Positions 26,805-36,867 are shown, counted from the stretch's first letter. The stretch is 64,000 nt of DNA from Chloroflexota bacterium (GCA_016875995.1 VGOG01000002.1:1-64000); one strand, 5' to 3'. Translations and numbers: made by a program. Notes: generated by a model from the letters alone, not told the origin.

Positions 26805-27287
26805 ATGCAAGAGCGAGAGGTAGAAGGATCAGCGTTGTCAAAGACGCTAACTGAGGAAACGATAGCGCTGGGATTGAGTGTACGAGACTGGCAGGAAGCC
26901 GTGCACGAGGCCGGAAAGCTATTGGTGAAAGCCGGGATGGTAGAGCCGCGTTATATTGAAGCCATGGTTCAGATGGTTAAGGATATCGGGCCCTATATCG
27001 TGATTGCCCCCGGCGTTGCTTTGCCGCACGCTCGACCAGAGGATGGTGTAAAAAAAGCCTGTATGAGCTTAGTGACCTTGAGCCCCCCGGTAAACTTCGG
27101 GAACGAGCATAATGATCCCGTTAAACTGGTGGTCGCGTTTGGAACTACCGATAACAAAGCTCACATTGAGGCCCTCACTGAGCTGGCAAGACTGCTCGGT
27201 GATTCGACCAAGCTGGAAGGTCTAGCGCGTGCTTCGTCGCCCGAGGAGATTCTGAAGCTGATTGGTAGCATACAGGAAAGCAACTGA
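26805..27287 (+). CDS. PTS EIIA component, ascorbate/mannitol type
   Basis: This 160-residue cytosolic protein has the EIIA core GPYIVIAPGVALPHARPEDGVKKACMSLVTL, with the phospho-His in LPHARPED at about residue 75. It closely matches the C-terminal domain of the PRD regulator upstream, so that domain may have arisen from it. It takes phosphate from HPr and gives it to EIIB. A TAGGAGG site lies before the ATG. It is the fourth PTS-linked gene of the operon. Confidence 0.88.
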   Translation: MQEREVEGSALSKTLTEETIALGLSVRDWQEAVHEAGKLLVKAGMVEPRYIEAMVQMVKDIGPYIVIAPGVALPHARPEDGVKKACMSLVTLSPPVNFGNEHNDPVKLVVAFGTTDNKAHIEALTELARLLGDSTKLEGLARASSPEEILKLIGSIQESN

Positions 27288-27301
27288 AGGAGGTGTAGAT
27301 A

Positions 27302-28492
27302 ATGAGTTTCGAAGGGCTTGCCATCAAGACACACAGAGTCATCACCCCTCTGCAAGACCTACGAGACGCAATGGTCTTAATTGAGGGGGAGAAGATTGCG
27401 GCTGTTGGCCAACAGGATAATATCCCCATACCAGATGGCGCCGAGGTGATAGATGTAGGTGAGAAGATAGTGGCGCCGGGCTTCATTGACTTGCACCATC
27501 ACGGTGCAATGGGAGCGTATGCCACCGAGGGTGCGGAGGCTGTGAAGAAGATCGGCCAGTATCTGGTCAAAACCGGTACCACGAGTTGGCTGCCGACAGT
27601 TCATATCGCTCATATCTTCGAAGGCATGAAGGGTATATTAACTGCCAAGCAGGAAGGAACTGGTGGTGCCGATGTAATTGGCATCCACATGGAAGGACCT
27701 TTTCTAGCTCCGAAGCGCATACCAGGACAAGAGGCTGTTGACCGGGGTTTGCTGAAACCGTCTACTAAGAAGTTTATGCAGTTCGTAGAGGCAGCCGAGG
27801 GCCATCTTAGGCTGATGGGGATTTCCCCGGAGTTGGATGGGGCGCTGGAACTCATCCGCGAGATGCGGCGCGTCGGTGTGGTGCCAGCAGTGGCCCACAC
27901 CAAGGCTACCTATGAGCAATTCATGAGGGCTGTGGAAGCAGGCGCTAGACACATTACTCACACCTACAATGTCATGACCGGGATGCATCATCGAAGGCCG
28001 GGGGTGGTAGGGGGAGTGCTCACCTGCGACCAGGTCACGGCGGAGTTAATTGCCGACGGCTATCACGTATCTCCTGTGGCCATGGACGTCCTGATACGCT
28101 GCAAAGGTGTTGACAAGGTGGCCCTCATAAGTGACAACGTCCCCCTGGCTGGGATGCCTGATGGGGTCTACGAGATGTTCGGTCGAACGGTAGTCAAGAA
28201 GGATGGCATCAGTCGGTTGGAGGGTTCCACCCCAGGGATGGATGGGACAATGGCTGGGAGCGAGTGGCCCTTGAACCACAACATCTATAACTTGATTGGC
28301 CTGGTAGGGATATCCCTTCCTAGTGCCATCAGGATGGCCACTTTGACCCCAGCCACGATAATCGGCGCCGACAGCTACAAGGGCAGCATAGAGCCCGGGA
28401 AGGATGCTGATCTGGTTGTGATTGATGAGGAGATGCAGATACACCTGACAATGGTTAAGGGCGAGGTTGTCTTCAGGGCTGGTATAGGTTAA
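27302..28492 (+). CDS. nagA: N-acetylglucosamine-6-phosphate deacetylase
   Basis: This 396-residue amidohydrolase has the first metal site LHHHG near residues 62-66 and the catalytic/metal Glu in GIHMEGPFLAPKRIPGQE (about 127-145). Histidines follow in VPAVAHTKATYEQ and HITHTYNVMTGMHHR, the active-site Asp in VALISDNVPLAGMPDG, and the usual C-terminal ATLTPATIIGADSYKGSIEPGKDADLVVID. The deacetylation yields glucosamine-6-phosphate and acetate in the cytosol. It starts 14 bases after EIIA with an AGGAGG site, so the PTS probably brings in an acetylated amino sugar. Confidence 0.92.
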   Translation: MSFEGLAIKTHRVITPLQDLRDAMVLIEGEKIAAVGQQDNIPIPDGAEVIDVGEKIVAPGFIDLHHHGAMGAYATEGAEAVKKIGQYLVKTGTTSWLPTVHIAHIFEGMKGILTAKQEGTGGADVIGIHMEGPFLAPKRIPGQEAVDRGLLKPSTKKFMQFVEAAEGHLRLMGISPELDGALELIREMRRVGVVPAVAHTKATYEQFMRAVEAGARHITHTYNVMTGMHHRRPGVVGGVLTCDQVTAELIADGYHVSPVAMDVLIRCKGVDKVALISDNVPLAGMPDGVYEMFGRTVVKKDGISRLEGSTPGMDGTMAGSEWPLNHNIYNLIGLVGISLPSAIRMATLTPATIIGADSYKGSIEPGKDADLVVIDEEMQIHLTMVKGEVVFRAGIG

Positions 28493-28539
28493 GACTATTC
28501 CGAACGCAAAGCGCTAGCTGGCAGTCAGCATTTGTGACT

Positions 28540-28555
28540 TGGTTGGTACCAACCA
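28540..28555. promoter_or_regulatory. Perfect 16-bp palindrome TGGTTGGTACCAACCA
   Basis: TGGTTGGT/ACCAACCA is perfectly symmetric and lies in the 147-base gap between nagA and the MBL gene. It could be an operator for a dimeric regulator. The rest of the gap holds only the MBL ribosome site. Confidence 0.35.
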
Positions 28556-28639
28556 GTGAGAATAATCAGCACCTCTGTGCATGGAGCAGCATTTCGATAG
28601 GCAGTGAGTAGAGTGTCCGGTAGTAAGGAGGTGGGTCTT

Positions 28640-29275
28640 TTGTCCATGTCTATATCGTCCATACTGAAGGATGTGCATTGGCTGGGGCACGCCGGCTTCA
28701 TGATCACAGGGAGGCGGGTGATTTACATTGATCCCTACCAGTTGGGGTTCCCCGATGTGGGGGACATCATCCTTATTACTCACGATCATCCTCATCACTG
28801 TTCTCCTGCTGACGTCAAGTGGCTGCGCAAGGGGGCAACCGTCATCGTGGCCCCGGAGGCATGCGCGGCCAAGTTCAAGGGCGACGTTAGAACAGTGAAA
28901 CCAGGTGATATTCTGACCATAAAAGAGGTCACCATCGAGGTGGTGCCGGCCTATAACCTGGACAAGCAGTTTCATCCCAAGGAGGCAGGCGGCGTCGGTT
29001 ACATAGTTACGACAGCTGAGGGTATCCGTGTCTATCATGCTGGCGACACCGATCTTATTCCAGAGCTAGATCAAGTGGAGGCAGATGTGGCGTTGTTGCC
29101 TATCGGGGGCGAGTATACGATGGATGCTGTCGAGGCAGCCCAAGCAGCCAACAAGATCAAGCCGAAAGTGGCGATACCCATGCATTGGGGCACAACTGTG
29201 GGGTCGCGCCAAGATGCCGAGAAATTCCGTGATCTTTGCGAGGTTGAAGTGAAGATCCTGAAACCGGAAAGGTGA
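28640..29275 (+). CDS. Metallo-beta-lactamase-fold hydrolase (UPF0173/UlaG-like)
   Basis: The start is taken as TTG at 28640 because AAGGAGG lies eight bases before it; the ATG at 28646 is the alternative. The ~211-residue protein has motif DVHWLGHAGFMI, metal motif THDHPHH (in place of HxHxDH), YHAGDTDLIPE and IPMHWGTTVGSRQDA. This fits the small UPF0173/L-ascorbate-6-phosphate lactonase-related hydrolases. UlaG proper is about 350 residues, so the role is open. It sits inside the PTS/amino-sugar operon. Confidence 0.75.
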   Translation: MSMSISSILKDVHWLGHAGFMITGRRVIYIDPYQLGFPDVGDIILITHDHPHHCSPADVKWLRKGATVIVAPEACAAKFKGDVRTVKPGDILTIKEVTIEVVPAYNLDKQFHPKEAGGVGYIVTTAEGIRVYHAGDTDLIPELDQVEADVALLPIGGEYTMDAVEAAQAANKIKPKVAIPMHWGTTVGSRQDAEKFRDLCEVEVKILKPER

Positions 29276-29281
29276 TCTTCG

Positions 29282-30328
29282 ATGAAGAGCATGTCTCAGC
29301 TACGGGCAGAGATACATGAACAACCCCAGGTGCTTGCCAGGCTCATTGACGAAGAAGGGGAGAGAATTGGGGGTATTGCCAAAGAGATCGGTCGCCGCGG
29401 TGTCCGATACATCGTCATCGCCGCGCGGGGCACGTCGGACAATGCCGCCCGCTATGGGCAGTATCTTTTTGGCGCGTACAACCGCCTGCCGGTGGGTCTG
29501 GCCACACCATCCCTGTTCAGCATCTACAACCAGCCGCCTCGCCTGGAAGACGGCCTTATCATTGGCATCTCTCAGTCCGGGCAGTCGCCCGACATTGTGG
29601 CGGTACTGGAAGAGGGACAACGGCAGGGTGTCCTGACATTAGCCATCACCAACGACCCCGACTCCTCGCTGGCCGCACAAGCTGATTACGTGATCCCCCT
29701 GCACGCTGGCCAGGAACGGGCGGTGGCTGCCACCAAGACCTACACGGCGCAGTTGGCCGCCTTGGCTCTGCTTTCCTGCACCCTGGGAGACGATCCCGAC
29801 CGCCTGGAGGCGTTGCGACGCGTCCCCTTGGCTGTGGAGCGCGTGTTGGAAAGTGAGGAACGGATTGCGAGCGCCGTGGAGCGCTACCGCTACATGGAGA
29901 CGTGCGTCGTCATAGGCCGAGGCTACAATTATGCCACCGCCTTTGAGATCGCCCTCAAACTCAAAGAGCTCAACTACCTCATCGCCGAGCCCTACTCCCC
30001 GGCCGATTTCATGCACGGCCCCATCGCTGTGGTTGGTAGCGGCTTCCCGGCGCTGATTGTCGCCCCCAGCGGCAAGATGTTCGACACGATGCGCCATTTC
30101 ACCCTGGAGCTCAAGTCGCGCGGCGCTGAACTTCTCATCATCTCCGATCGTCAAGACCTGTTGGTCGAGGCCGTCACGCCGTTGCCATTGCCGGAGGGCG
30201 TGCAGGAGTGGCTTTCGCCCATTGTGGCGGTCATCCCCGGCCAGCTTTTCGCCCACCATCTGACCCTCGCCAAAGGCTACGACCCCGACCACCCTCAAGG
30301 CTTGCACAAAGTTACCTTGACGCGATAG
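29282..30328 (+). CDS. SIS-domain sugar isomerase/deaminase (GlmS C-terminal-like)
   Basis: This 348-residue protein has two SIS domains: YIVIAARGTSDNAARYGQYLF (about 39-59) and GLIIGISQSGQSPDIVAVLEEG (about 93-114) in the first, and TCVVIGRGYNYATAFEIALKLKELNYLIAEPYSPADFMHGPIA in the second. It lacks the glutaminase half of GlmS, as in NagB-II or AgaS deaminases. It probably converts glucosamine-6-phosphate from NagA into fructose-6-phosphate and ammonia. A short 6-base gap follows the MBL gene. It ends the operon, before a terminator. Confidence 0.85.
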   Translation: MKSMSQLRAEIHEQPQVLARLIDEEGERIGGIAKEIGRRGVRYIVIAARGTSDNAARYGQYLFGAYNRLPVGLATPSLFSIYNQPPRLEDGLIIGISQSGQSPDIVAVLEEGQRQGVLTLAITNDPDSSLAAQADYVIPLHAGQERAVAATKTYTAQLAALALLSCTLGDDPDRLEALRRVPLAVERVLESEERIASAVERYRYMETCVVIGRGYNYATAFEIALKLKELNYLIAEPYSPADFMHGPIAVVGSGFPALIVAPSGKMFDTMRHFTLELKSRGAELLIISDRQDLLVEAVTPLPLPEGVQEWLSPIVAVIPGQLFAHHLTLAKGYDPDHPQGLHKVTLTR

Positions 30329-30355
30329 GAACATTTCTGTCTCTTGAGGAGAGAG

Positions 30356-30392
30356 GACGCCTGAGAAGATGTCTCAGGCGTCTCGCATTTTG
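30356..30392 (+). terminator. Likely intrinsic terminator after the PTS operon
   Basis: GACGCCTGAGA (30356-30366) and TCTCAGGCGTC (30372-30382) form an 11-bp stem with a 5-base loop, followed by TCGCATTTTGG. The T tract is short. Confidence 0.7.
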
Positions 30393-30393
30393 G

Positions 30394-30422
30394 TTGATTG
30401 TTAGGCCATCTCGTGATATATT
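30394..30422 (+). promoter_or_regulatory. Possible promoter of ptsH
   Basis: TTGATT (30394-30399), a 17-nt spacer and TATATT (30417-30422), 33 bases before the HPr ATG and directly after the terminator. Confidence 0.55.
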
Positions 30423-30455
30423 AATGACAACTTTGTGGAGATAGGTGAAAGGCGT

Positions 30456-30728
30456 ATGCGGGAGGTTACCCTAACCATTCGTAACAAGGTAGGTTTGCAC
30501 GCTCGTCCGGCGGCTCTCTTCGTTCAGACGGCCGGCGAATTTAAGTCGAAGGTATCAGCGGTCAAGGATGGGCGTGAGGTCAATGCCAAAAGCATCCTCT
30601 CCGTGCTAACCCTGGGAGCCGAGCAGGGCGCGGTGGTGACCGTAAGAGCCGAGGGGGCGGATGAGGTGGAGGCAGTTGAGGCTCTGAAAGAGCTGGTGGA
30701 GAACAACTTCGGCGAGGAGGAGGTATGA
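30456..30728 (+). CDS. ptsH: PTS phosphocarrier protein HPr
   Basis: The ATG at 30456 gives the family start MREVTLTIRNKVGLHARPAALF with the phospho-His at residue 15 (GLHARPA). The Ser-46 region AKSILSVLTLGAEQG is the Gram-positive-type regulatory site. The 90-residue length is normal. It relays phosphate from enzyme I to EIIA proteins. Its stop overlaps the start of an adjoining, broken enzyme I gene (ATGA). Confidence 0.93.
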   Translation: MREVTLTIRNKVGLHARPAALFVQTAGEFKSKVSAVKDGREVNAKSILSVLTLGAEQGAVVTVRAEGADEVEAVEALKELVENNFGEEEV

Positions 30729-31571
30729 TAACGCTCAAGGGGATCGCCGCCTGGACGGGGGTCGTGGTGGGAAGGGCCTACGTCTACCGGCCCGTTGAGC
30801 TGGCTATTGAGCGATGGAGGGTGAAGGACACTGAGGCGGAGTTGTTCCGCCTCCGGAAGGCCTTGGAGGAATCCAAGGAGCAGCTCTGCAAGATTCACGT
30901 CAAGGCCCAGGCTGAGGTGGGGGAGGACACGGCCCGCATCTTCGAGGCGCACCTCTTGATCCTCGACGACCCTGCCCTTCTGGAGGAAGTGAGAGACAAG
31001 ATCGAGAAGGAGCACCTCAACGCCGGGGCAGCCTTGTCCGAGACCATTGAGGGCTACGCTGCTATCTTCGAGGCCATGGAGGACGAGTACATGCGCGCTC
31101 GCGCCGCCGACGTCAGGGATGTCGGGCGGCGGGTGCTGCGCAACCTGGGGTGGTGGCGCGGAGCCGCTGGCCGAGCTCTCCTCTCCGGTCATCGTCGTCG
31201 CTCGCGATCTGACCCCCTCCGACACGGCGCAGATGAACAAGGAGATGGTGCTTGGTTTCTGCACTGCCATGGGCGGCACCACCTCCCACACAGCCATCAT
31301 GGCTCGCATCCTGGGCATCCCCGCTGTTGTCGGGCTGGGTGACGTCGCCCTATCTATCAGGAGCGGCGACATAATGATCATTGATGGTAGTGAAGGAGTT
31401 GTCACGGTCGCTCCCGATGAAGAGACGATAGAGAGCTACGCCTTGCAAAAAGGTCTCCAAAAATCCGTGCAATACTTTTTGCAACCGCCTGGTGGATTTT
31501 TGCATTTGACAAATATTTTTCATTATGCTATAATATACGTCATTCCTTCAGCCGCCCTCAACCTTGATTGA
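30725..31571 (+). pseudogene. PTS enzyme I, frameshifted and C-terminally truncated
   Basis: The N-terminal half (MITLKGIAAWTGVVVGRAYVY, EAHLLILDDPALLEEV, RAADVRDVGRRVLRNLG) matches enzyme I. At a run of four G (31147-31150) the frame shifts by one base; homology resumes in the other frame as LSSPVIVVARDLTPSDT and GGTTSHTAIMARILGIPAVVG, which holds the phospho-His (TSHTA). It stops resembling the family at about 31466, after the swivelling domain, so the PEP-binding barrel (about 300 residues) is missing. The tail is read into the next promoter. A frameshift could be a sequencing slip, but the truncation cannot. An intact enzyme I is in the DhaM fusion at 42-44.5 kb, whose matching segment (GGETSHTAILARSLG) is clearly homologous. 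Confidence 0.85.
31506..31534 (+). promoter_or_regulatory. Consensus promoter for the glycerol operon
   Basis: TTGACA (31506-31511), a 17-nt spacer and TATAAT (31529-31534). Just upstream are inverted sequences TTGCAAAAAG (31443-31452) and CTTTTTGCAA (about 31474-31483), a possible operator. It lies inside the tail of the truncated enzyme I. Confidence 0.8.
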
Positions 31572-31912
31572 ATCAGGAGACAAGGACGTGCTTATCCTCA
31601 TTGTTCGCTGTCCCGATTTGCGGGTTTCCCCTTTCAATTCAAAGAGTGTACTTGCGGTTATTTGACACCACGGTAGCTTCTTTGCTGACCCTGCCTTGGT
31701 GTTTTTTATTAGCAACTGCTGGCCCTGTCCGAGATTCTGTAAGAGGGCGGGCGATCACAGGGGTCAGCGGTGATGGCTGCCATCGGCAGGCCGAGGGTGG
31801 CCGAAAAACGCGAGAGGGGGTGATGGCCAAAAACAGGTGAGTGGGATCGAGTGAGCGTTCGTAAGTAGTTTGCTTAAACACAATAAAGTTATTTTGAAAG
31901 GAGAGCACAAAG
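31572..31912 (+). other. Leader of the glpF operon, about 340 bases without a gene
   Basis: This stretch belongs to the roughly 370-base transcript leader expected from the consensus promoter at 31506-31534. It has short GC-rich inverted sequences (for example around GGCAGGCCGAGGGTGGCC) and ends with the GAAAGGAGAG ribosome site. No known riboswitch signature was recognised, and the 90-residue ORF in it lacks family resemblance. Confidence 0.4.
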
Positions 31913-32704
31913 ATGAAAAAGAATGGTTTGATGGGCGAACTCGTCGCCGAAGCGTTCGGGACGTTTATCCTGATCCTTCTGGGAGACGGTGTCGTCGCCA
32001 ACGTTGGCTTGGCTCCCCGCCTGGCTGCACCAGCCTATGCCTGGACGACGATAACTTTCGGCTGGGCCTTCGCGGTGGTTGTGGCTGTGTACGTTGCCGG
32101 TGGCGTCACCGGCGCGCACATCAACCCGGCGGTCACGCTGGCTGGCGCGGTGAAGCGCGGCTTCCCCTGGGCCAAGGTCATCCCTTATTGGATCGCGCAG
32201 GTAGTCGGTGCTTTCCTGGGTGCGTTCGGCGTGTTCCTGTGCTACCGGGACGGTCTGGTGGCGGCTGGCATGCCCAACGTCTGGTGCACCGGACCAGGCT
32301 CTATCTTCGGTCAGGCTTTCTGGGGTGGTACTGGAGGGTCGGCCATTGGGACGTACTCACTGCTCACTTGCTTCATCTGCGAGATCTTCGGTACGGCTAT
32401 GCTGATCTGGGGCGTCTACGCAGTCGTCGATACCAAGAATGTGGGCCCCGGCGTCAACCTTTGGCCGCTCCTGGTAGGTTTCGTAGTTCTGGCGGTCGGC
32501 CTTTCCTTGGGTGGTCCCAGCGGCTACGCCATCAACCCCGCCCGTGACTTCGGCCCGCGCCTCTTCGGTCTTCTGGTAGGTACCGCTGGTCTCTTTACTG
32601 GTCTCTACTGGCTGGTGGCACCTATACTTGGGACTCTCATCGGCGGTGTCCTTGGCGCCTTTACCTACGACTGGTTCATTACCCCCTACCTGCCTGAGAA
32701 ATAA
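31913..32704 (+). CDS. glpF: Glycerol uptake facilitator (aquaglyceroporin)
   Basis: This 263-residue MIP-family channel has six membrane segments and both NPA motifs: GAHINPAVTLAGAVKRG (about 64-80) and GYAINPARDFGPRLFG (about 203-218). The Asp after the second NPAR marks glycerol-type channels. It lets glycerol enter the cell by diffusion. It begins the glycerol/dihydroxyacetone gene set, with a strong ribosome site (GAAAGGAG). Confidence 0.93.
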   Translation: MKKNGLMGELVAEAFGTFILILLGDGVVANVGLAPRLAAPAYAWTTITFGWAFAVVVAVYVAGGVTGAHINPAVTLAGAVKRGFPWAKVIPYWIAQVVGAFLGAFGVFLCYRDGLVAAGMPNVWCTGPGSIFGQAFWGGTGGSAIGTYSLLTCFICEIFGTAMLIWGVYAVVDTKNVGPGVNLWPLLVGFVVLAVGLSLGGPSGYAINPARDFGPRLFGLLVGTAGLFTGLYWLVAPILGTLIGGVLGAFTYDWFITPYLPEK

Positions 32705-32861
32705 ACGGTTGGGTCAACAGGCTAATCTCAGTAGATCACAATTCCACCGATGTGAGGCAGTTGTATTGCCGAACGGAGACTCGGAGTGCAATTCCTCGCC
32801 ATCAATTGTGATGTACTGAATCTAGACAAGCCTACATCTAGGTTGGCAGGGTTGTCAACAG

Positions 32862-32896
32862 GAGGGGAGCGAGGGGTAACCCTTTCCTCCCCTCCC
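32862..32896 (+). promoter_or_regulatory. GC-rich hairpin between glpF and dhaK
   Basis: GGAGGGGA (about 32862) pairs with TCCCCTCC (about 32889) around a shorter inner stem GAGGGgtaaCCCTT. It may slow or partly stop transcription, or stabilise the message; the T run is missing. Confidence 0.45.
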
Positions 32897-32929
32897 TACT
32901 TTGCTTTAGAAGTGAAGGGAGGCAGGAAC

Positions 32930-34002
<1,073 letters not shown>

Positions 34003-34003
<1 letters not shown>

Positions 34004-34089
34004 GCAAGTGGCAAGTAGCAAGTGGCAAGTAGCAAGTGGCAAGTGGCAGGCAGTAACCATCTGCTACTTGTTACCTGCTTACTTGCTAT
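34003..34089. repeat. GGCAAGTAGCAAGT tandem repeat
   Basis: At least six units of GGCAAGTRGCAAGT between dhaK and dhaL, followed by a short inverse part (CTGCTACTTG..TACTTGC). There is no coding frame. The remaining bases hold the DhaL ribosome site GAGGGAGGAAATG. Confidence 0.8.
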
Positions 34090-34114
34090 TTGAGGGAGGA
34101 AATGCTCTTCAAAC

Positions 34115-34756
34115 ATGGTAACTAAGAGTCAAGTCCTGAAGTGGCTTGAGGCGACGGCTGCGGTGCTCGAGGAGAACAGGCAGTATCTCACCGAGTTGGA
34201 CTCACCCATCGGCGATGCCGATCACGGCATCAACATGGATCGAGGGTTCAAGAAGGTGACGAGCAAGCTGCCTGGTGTGGAGGATAAGGACATCGGCACC
34301 ATTCTCAAGACGGCGGGGATGGCCCTCGTCACCAGTGTCGGTGGGGCCGGAGGCCCGCTATATGGCACCCTCCTCATGGATGCGGGGAAGGCTGTGGCGG
34401 GCAAGGAGGAACTCTCCGATGATGACCTGGTCGCCTTCCTTGACGCCGGCTTAAAAGGGGTGATCAAGATAGGGAAAACCAACCTGGAAGACAAAACCAT
34501 GGTGGATGCCCTCTACCCCGCCCTGGAGGCTCTCAAGGAGGCCGTCGCCAATGGCAAGGATACGGTAGAAGCCCTCCACCTGATGACGGATGCTGCTCAA
34601 GAGGGGATGAAGGCTACCATTCCTATGCTGGCCAGGAAGGGTCGCGCCAGCTACGTGGGAGAGCGTAGCATCGGCCACCAGGACCCAGGGGCAACCTCTT
34701 CCTACTTGATCCTGAAGACGTTGACGGAGACCATTGAGGCCAACACATCAGCCTAG
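34115..34756 (+). CDS. dhaL: Dihydroxyacetone kinase ADP-binding subunit DhaL
   Basis: This 213-residue protein has the Mg-ADP-binding Asp set in LDSPIGDADHGINMDRGF (about 28-45), GMALVTSVGGAGGPLYGTLL (about 69-88) and the C-terminal SYVGERSIGHQDPGATSSYLIL. In PTS-type systems ADP is a fixed cofactor rephosphorylated by DhaM. It completes DhaK/DhaL, in the order of E. coli and many Firmicutes. Confidence 0.94.
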   Translation: MVTKSQVLKWLEATAAVLEENRQYLTELDSPIGDADHGINMDRGFKKVTSKLPGVEDKDIGTILKTAGMALVTSVGGAGGPLYGTLLMDAGKAVAGKEELSDDDLVAFLDAGLKGVIKIGKTNLEDKTMVDALYPALEALKEAVANGKDTVEALHLMTDAAQEGMKATIPMLARKGRASYVGERSIGHQDPGATSSYLILKTLTETIEANTSA

Positions 34757-34900
34757 CGCGTCCGAGTTGTCCTCCACGTGGCTATACAGACAATCGTGGG
34801 TTTTTGCGTTAGGGACTTTGAGAGGGGGTGATAAACGGGAAAAGTGCAGGACCGAATCATTTCGTAACCCAAATATCACAAACATTAAGGAGGAAATACC

Positions 34901-36424
34901 ATGGCAAAGAAATACGCAGCGGCAGTAGACCAGGGAACCACTGGGACCAGGTTCATGATCTTCACCCAGAAGGGCGAGCCACTGCCCTGGACGTACGAGG
35001 AGCACGAGCAGATCTACCCTCAGCCTGGTTGGGTGGAGCACGACCCGATGGAGATCTGGAAGAAGACCCAGAAGGTGATCAAGGACACCTTGAACAAGAG
35101 CGGCGTTGATCCCAAGGAGATCGCCGGCATCGGGGTGACCAACCAGCGGGAGACGACCATCGTCTGGGACCCCAAGACGGGCAAGCCCTACTACAACGCC
35201 ATCGTCTGGCAGTGCACCCGCACCCGCGACATCTGCCAGAAGCTCATTGACGACGGCATGGAGCCCTACGTCAAGGAGAGCACTGGCCTGGTCAGCGCCA
35301 CCTACTTCTCCGGGCCCAAGATCAAGTGGATCCTGGACAACGTCCCTGGCGTGCGGGAGAAGGCCGAGAAGGGCCAGGCGCTCTTCGGCAACATTGATAC
35401 CTGGGAGATCTGGTGGCTGACCGGCGGCCCGGACGGCGGGGCGCACGTCACCGATTACAGCAACGGCTCCCGCACCATGCTCATGAACCTCAAGACCCTG
35501 GACTGGGACCAGAAGATCCTCGACTATCTGGGCATCCCGCGCCAGATGCTGCCGGAGGTCAGGCCCTCCAGTGACAAGAAGATCTGGGGCTATACCCCCA
35601 AGAGCGGACCCCTTGGGGCGGAGATACCGGTCTGCGGCGACCTGGGCGACCAGCAGGGCGCATTGGTGGGCCAGACCAGCTTCGGCGTGGGCGAGGCCAA
35701 GAACACCTACGGCACCGGTTGCTTCATGCTGCTCAACACCGGCAGCGAGATCGTCCCCTCGCCGAGCGGGCTGCTGACCACGGCGGCCTACGGTGTGGAG
35801 GAGGGCAAATGCATCTATGCCCTGGAGGGCTCCATCGCCATCACCGGGGCGGCCATCCAGTGGCTGCGGGACAACCTGCAAATAATCGAGAACGCCGCGC
35901 AGACGGAGCCGATTGCCGAGGAGGTGGGGGATGCCGGCGGCATCTACTTCGTGCCTGCTTTCTCCGGGCTCTTCGCCCCTTATTGGGACATGTACGCCCG
36001 CGGCGCCATCGTCGGTCTGACCCGCTACGTCCGCAAGGAACACCTGGTGCATGCCACCCTGGAGTCCATCTGCTACCAGACCAAGGACGTTCTGGAGGCC
36101 ATGAAGAAGGACTCCGGCGTGGAGCTCACCGCGCTCAAGGTGGACGGTGGGGCGGTGAAGAACAACTACCTGATGCAGCTCCAGGCCGACATCCTGGGCG
36201 TGGAAGTGGTGCGGCCCACGGTGGAAGAGACCACCACTCTGGGTGCCTCCTACATGGCTGGCCTGGCCACTGGCCTCTGGGAGAACCTGGAGGACCTGCG
36301 GGCCAACTGGGGCATTGATCGGGTCTTCAAGCCCCAGTGGAGCGACGGGCAGCGAGCCGAGGGCTACAAAGGCTGGACAAAAGCTGTCGCTCGCACCCGC
36401 GACTGGGTCGAGAAAGGCAGCTAA
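34901..36424 (+). CDS. glpK: Glycerol kinase
   Basis: This 507-residue FGGY kinase starts with [17 protein letters not shown] (phosphate-1 motif) and has [24 protein letters not shown], a conserved [13 protein letters not shown] segment, [13 protein letters not shown] and [21 protein letters not shown]. It phosphorylates glycerol with ATP to sn-glycerol-3-phosphate. A TTAAGGAGG ribosome site lies before the ATG. No HPr-phosphorylation site was confirmed. The 144-base gap before it holds no gene. Confidence 0.95.
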   Translation: MAKKYAAAVDQGTTGTRFMIFTQKGEPLPWTYEEHEQIYPQPGWVEHDPMEIWKKTQKVIKDTLNKSGVDPKEIAGIGVTNQRETTIVWDPKTGKPYYNAIVWQCTRTRDICQKLIDDGMEPYVKESTGLVSATYFSGPKIKWILDNVPGVREKAEKGQALFGNIDTWEIWWLTGGPDGGAHVTDYSNGSRTMLMNLKTLDWDQKILDYLGIPRQMLPEVRPSSDKKIWGYTPKSGPLGAEIPVCGDLGDQQGALVGQTSFGVGEAKNTYGTGCFMLLNTGSEIVPSPSGLLTTAAYGVEEGKCIYALEGSIAITGAAIQWLRDNLQIIENAAQTEPIAEEVGDAGGIYFVPAFSGLFAPYWDMYARGAIVGLTRYVRKEHLVHATLESICYQTKDVLEAMKKDSGVELTALKVDGGAVKNNYLMQLQADILGVEVVRPTVEETTTLGASYMAGLATGLWENLEDLRANWGIDRVFKPQWSDGQRAEGYKGWTKAVARTRDWVEKGS

Positions 36425-36575
36425 CCGACGACCCCGGCTTTGACCGCGAGCCCACTCCATCGGGTGGGTTTAGATCAAGTGGCAGTTCCTGGCCTCGGTC
36501 TGCCGTCTGCAACCCAGCCCTGCATCTTGGCCCAAAAGGCCGAGCATCCTGAGCCGGGTGATGATCGCTGAGAAA

Positions 36576-36610
36576 AAGGGAAGGCCTCCACCAGGGGCCT
36601 TCCCTTCTTA
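36576..36610 (+). terminator. Terminator-like hairpin after glpK
   Basis: AAGGGAAGGCC (36576-36586) and GGCCTTCCCTT (36596-36606) form an 11-bp stem with a 9-base loop, followed by CTTA rather than a strong T run; an A run lies before it. Confidence 0.6.
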
Positions 36611-36636
36611 GCTTCTCTGGTGCCAGGGTAGTCCAA

Positions 36637-36867
36637 ATGAGACAAGAATTCTGGATCAAGTACGAGTTGGAAGACGGTTTGACTGACTGGGAAGGTCCTT
36701 ATCGTTCGGAGTTGATGGCTGGCATGGTGGCTGTTGATTTTCTGACCCATGTCCCGGAAGCGGCCACGGTCACAACCTACCTCAAGCTCGCTGACGAGAA
36801 AAAAGGAACGGTGGAGGAGGTTCGTTTGTTGACCAGACGGAGGGATACAGTGCGAGGCATCAGGTAG
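36637..36867 (+). CDS. Small protein of unknown function
   Basis: This 76-residue soluble ORF (MRQEFWIKYELEDGLTDWEGP to the basic tail LLTRRRDTVRGIR) lies between a terminator-like hairpin and etfB. I do not recognise a family. No strong ribosome site precedes it (AGGGTAGTCCAA), so it may or may not be translated. No overlapping frame looks better. Confidence 0.45.
   Translation: MRQEFWIKYELEDGLTDWEGPYRSELMAGMVAVDFLTHVPEAATVTTYLKLADEKKGTVEEVRLLTRRRDTVRGIR

Noticed and set aside
32786-32929. 48-residue extension of DhaK
   Set aside because: It spans a hairpin and lacks conservation with DhaK; the ATG at 32930 has a good ribosome site.
34748-36460. 570-residue ORF on the minus strand
   Set aside because: It is the antisense shadow of glpK; the plus-strand frame has clear glycerol kinase motifs.
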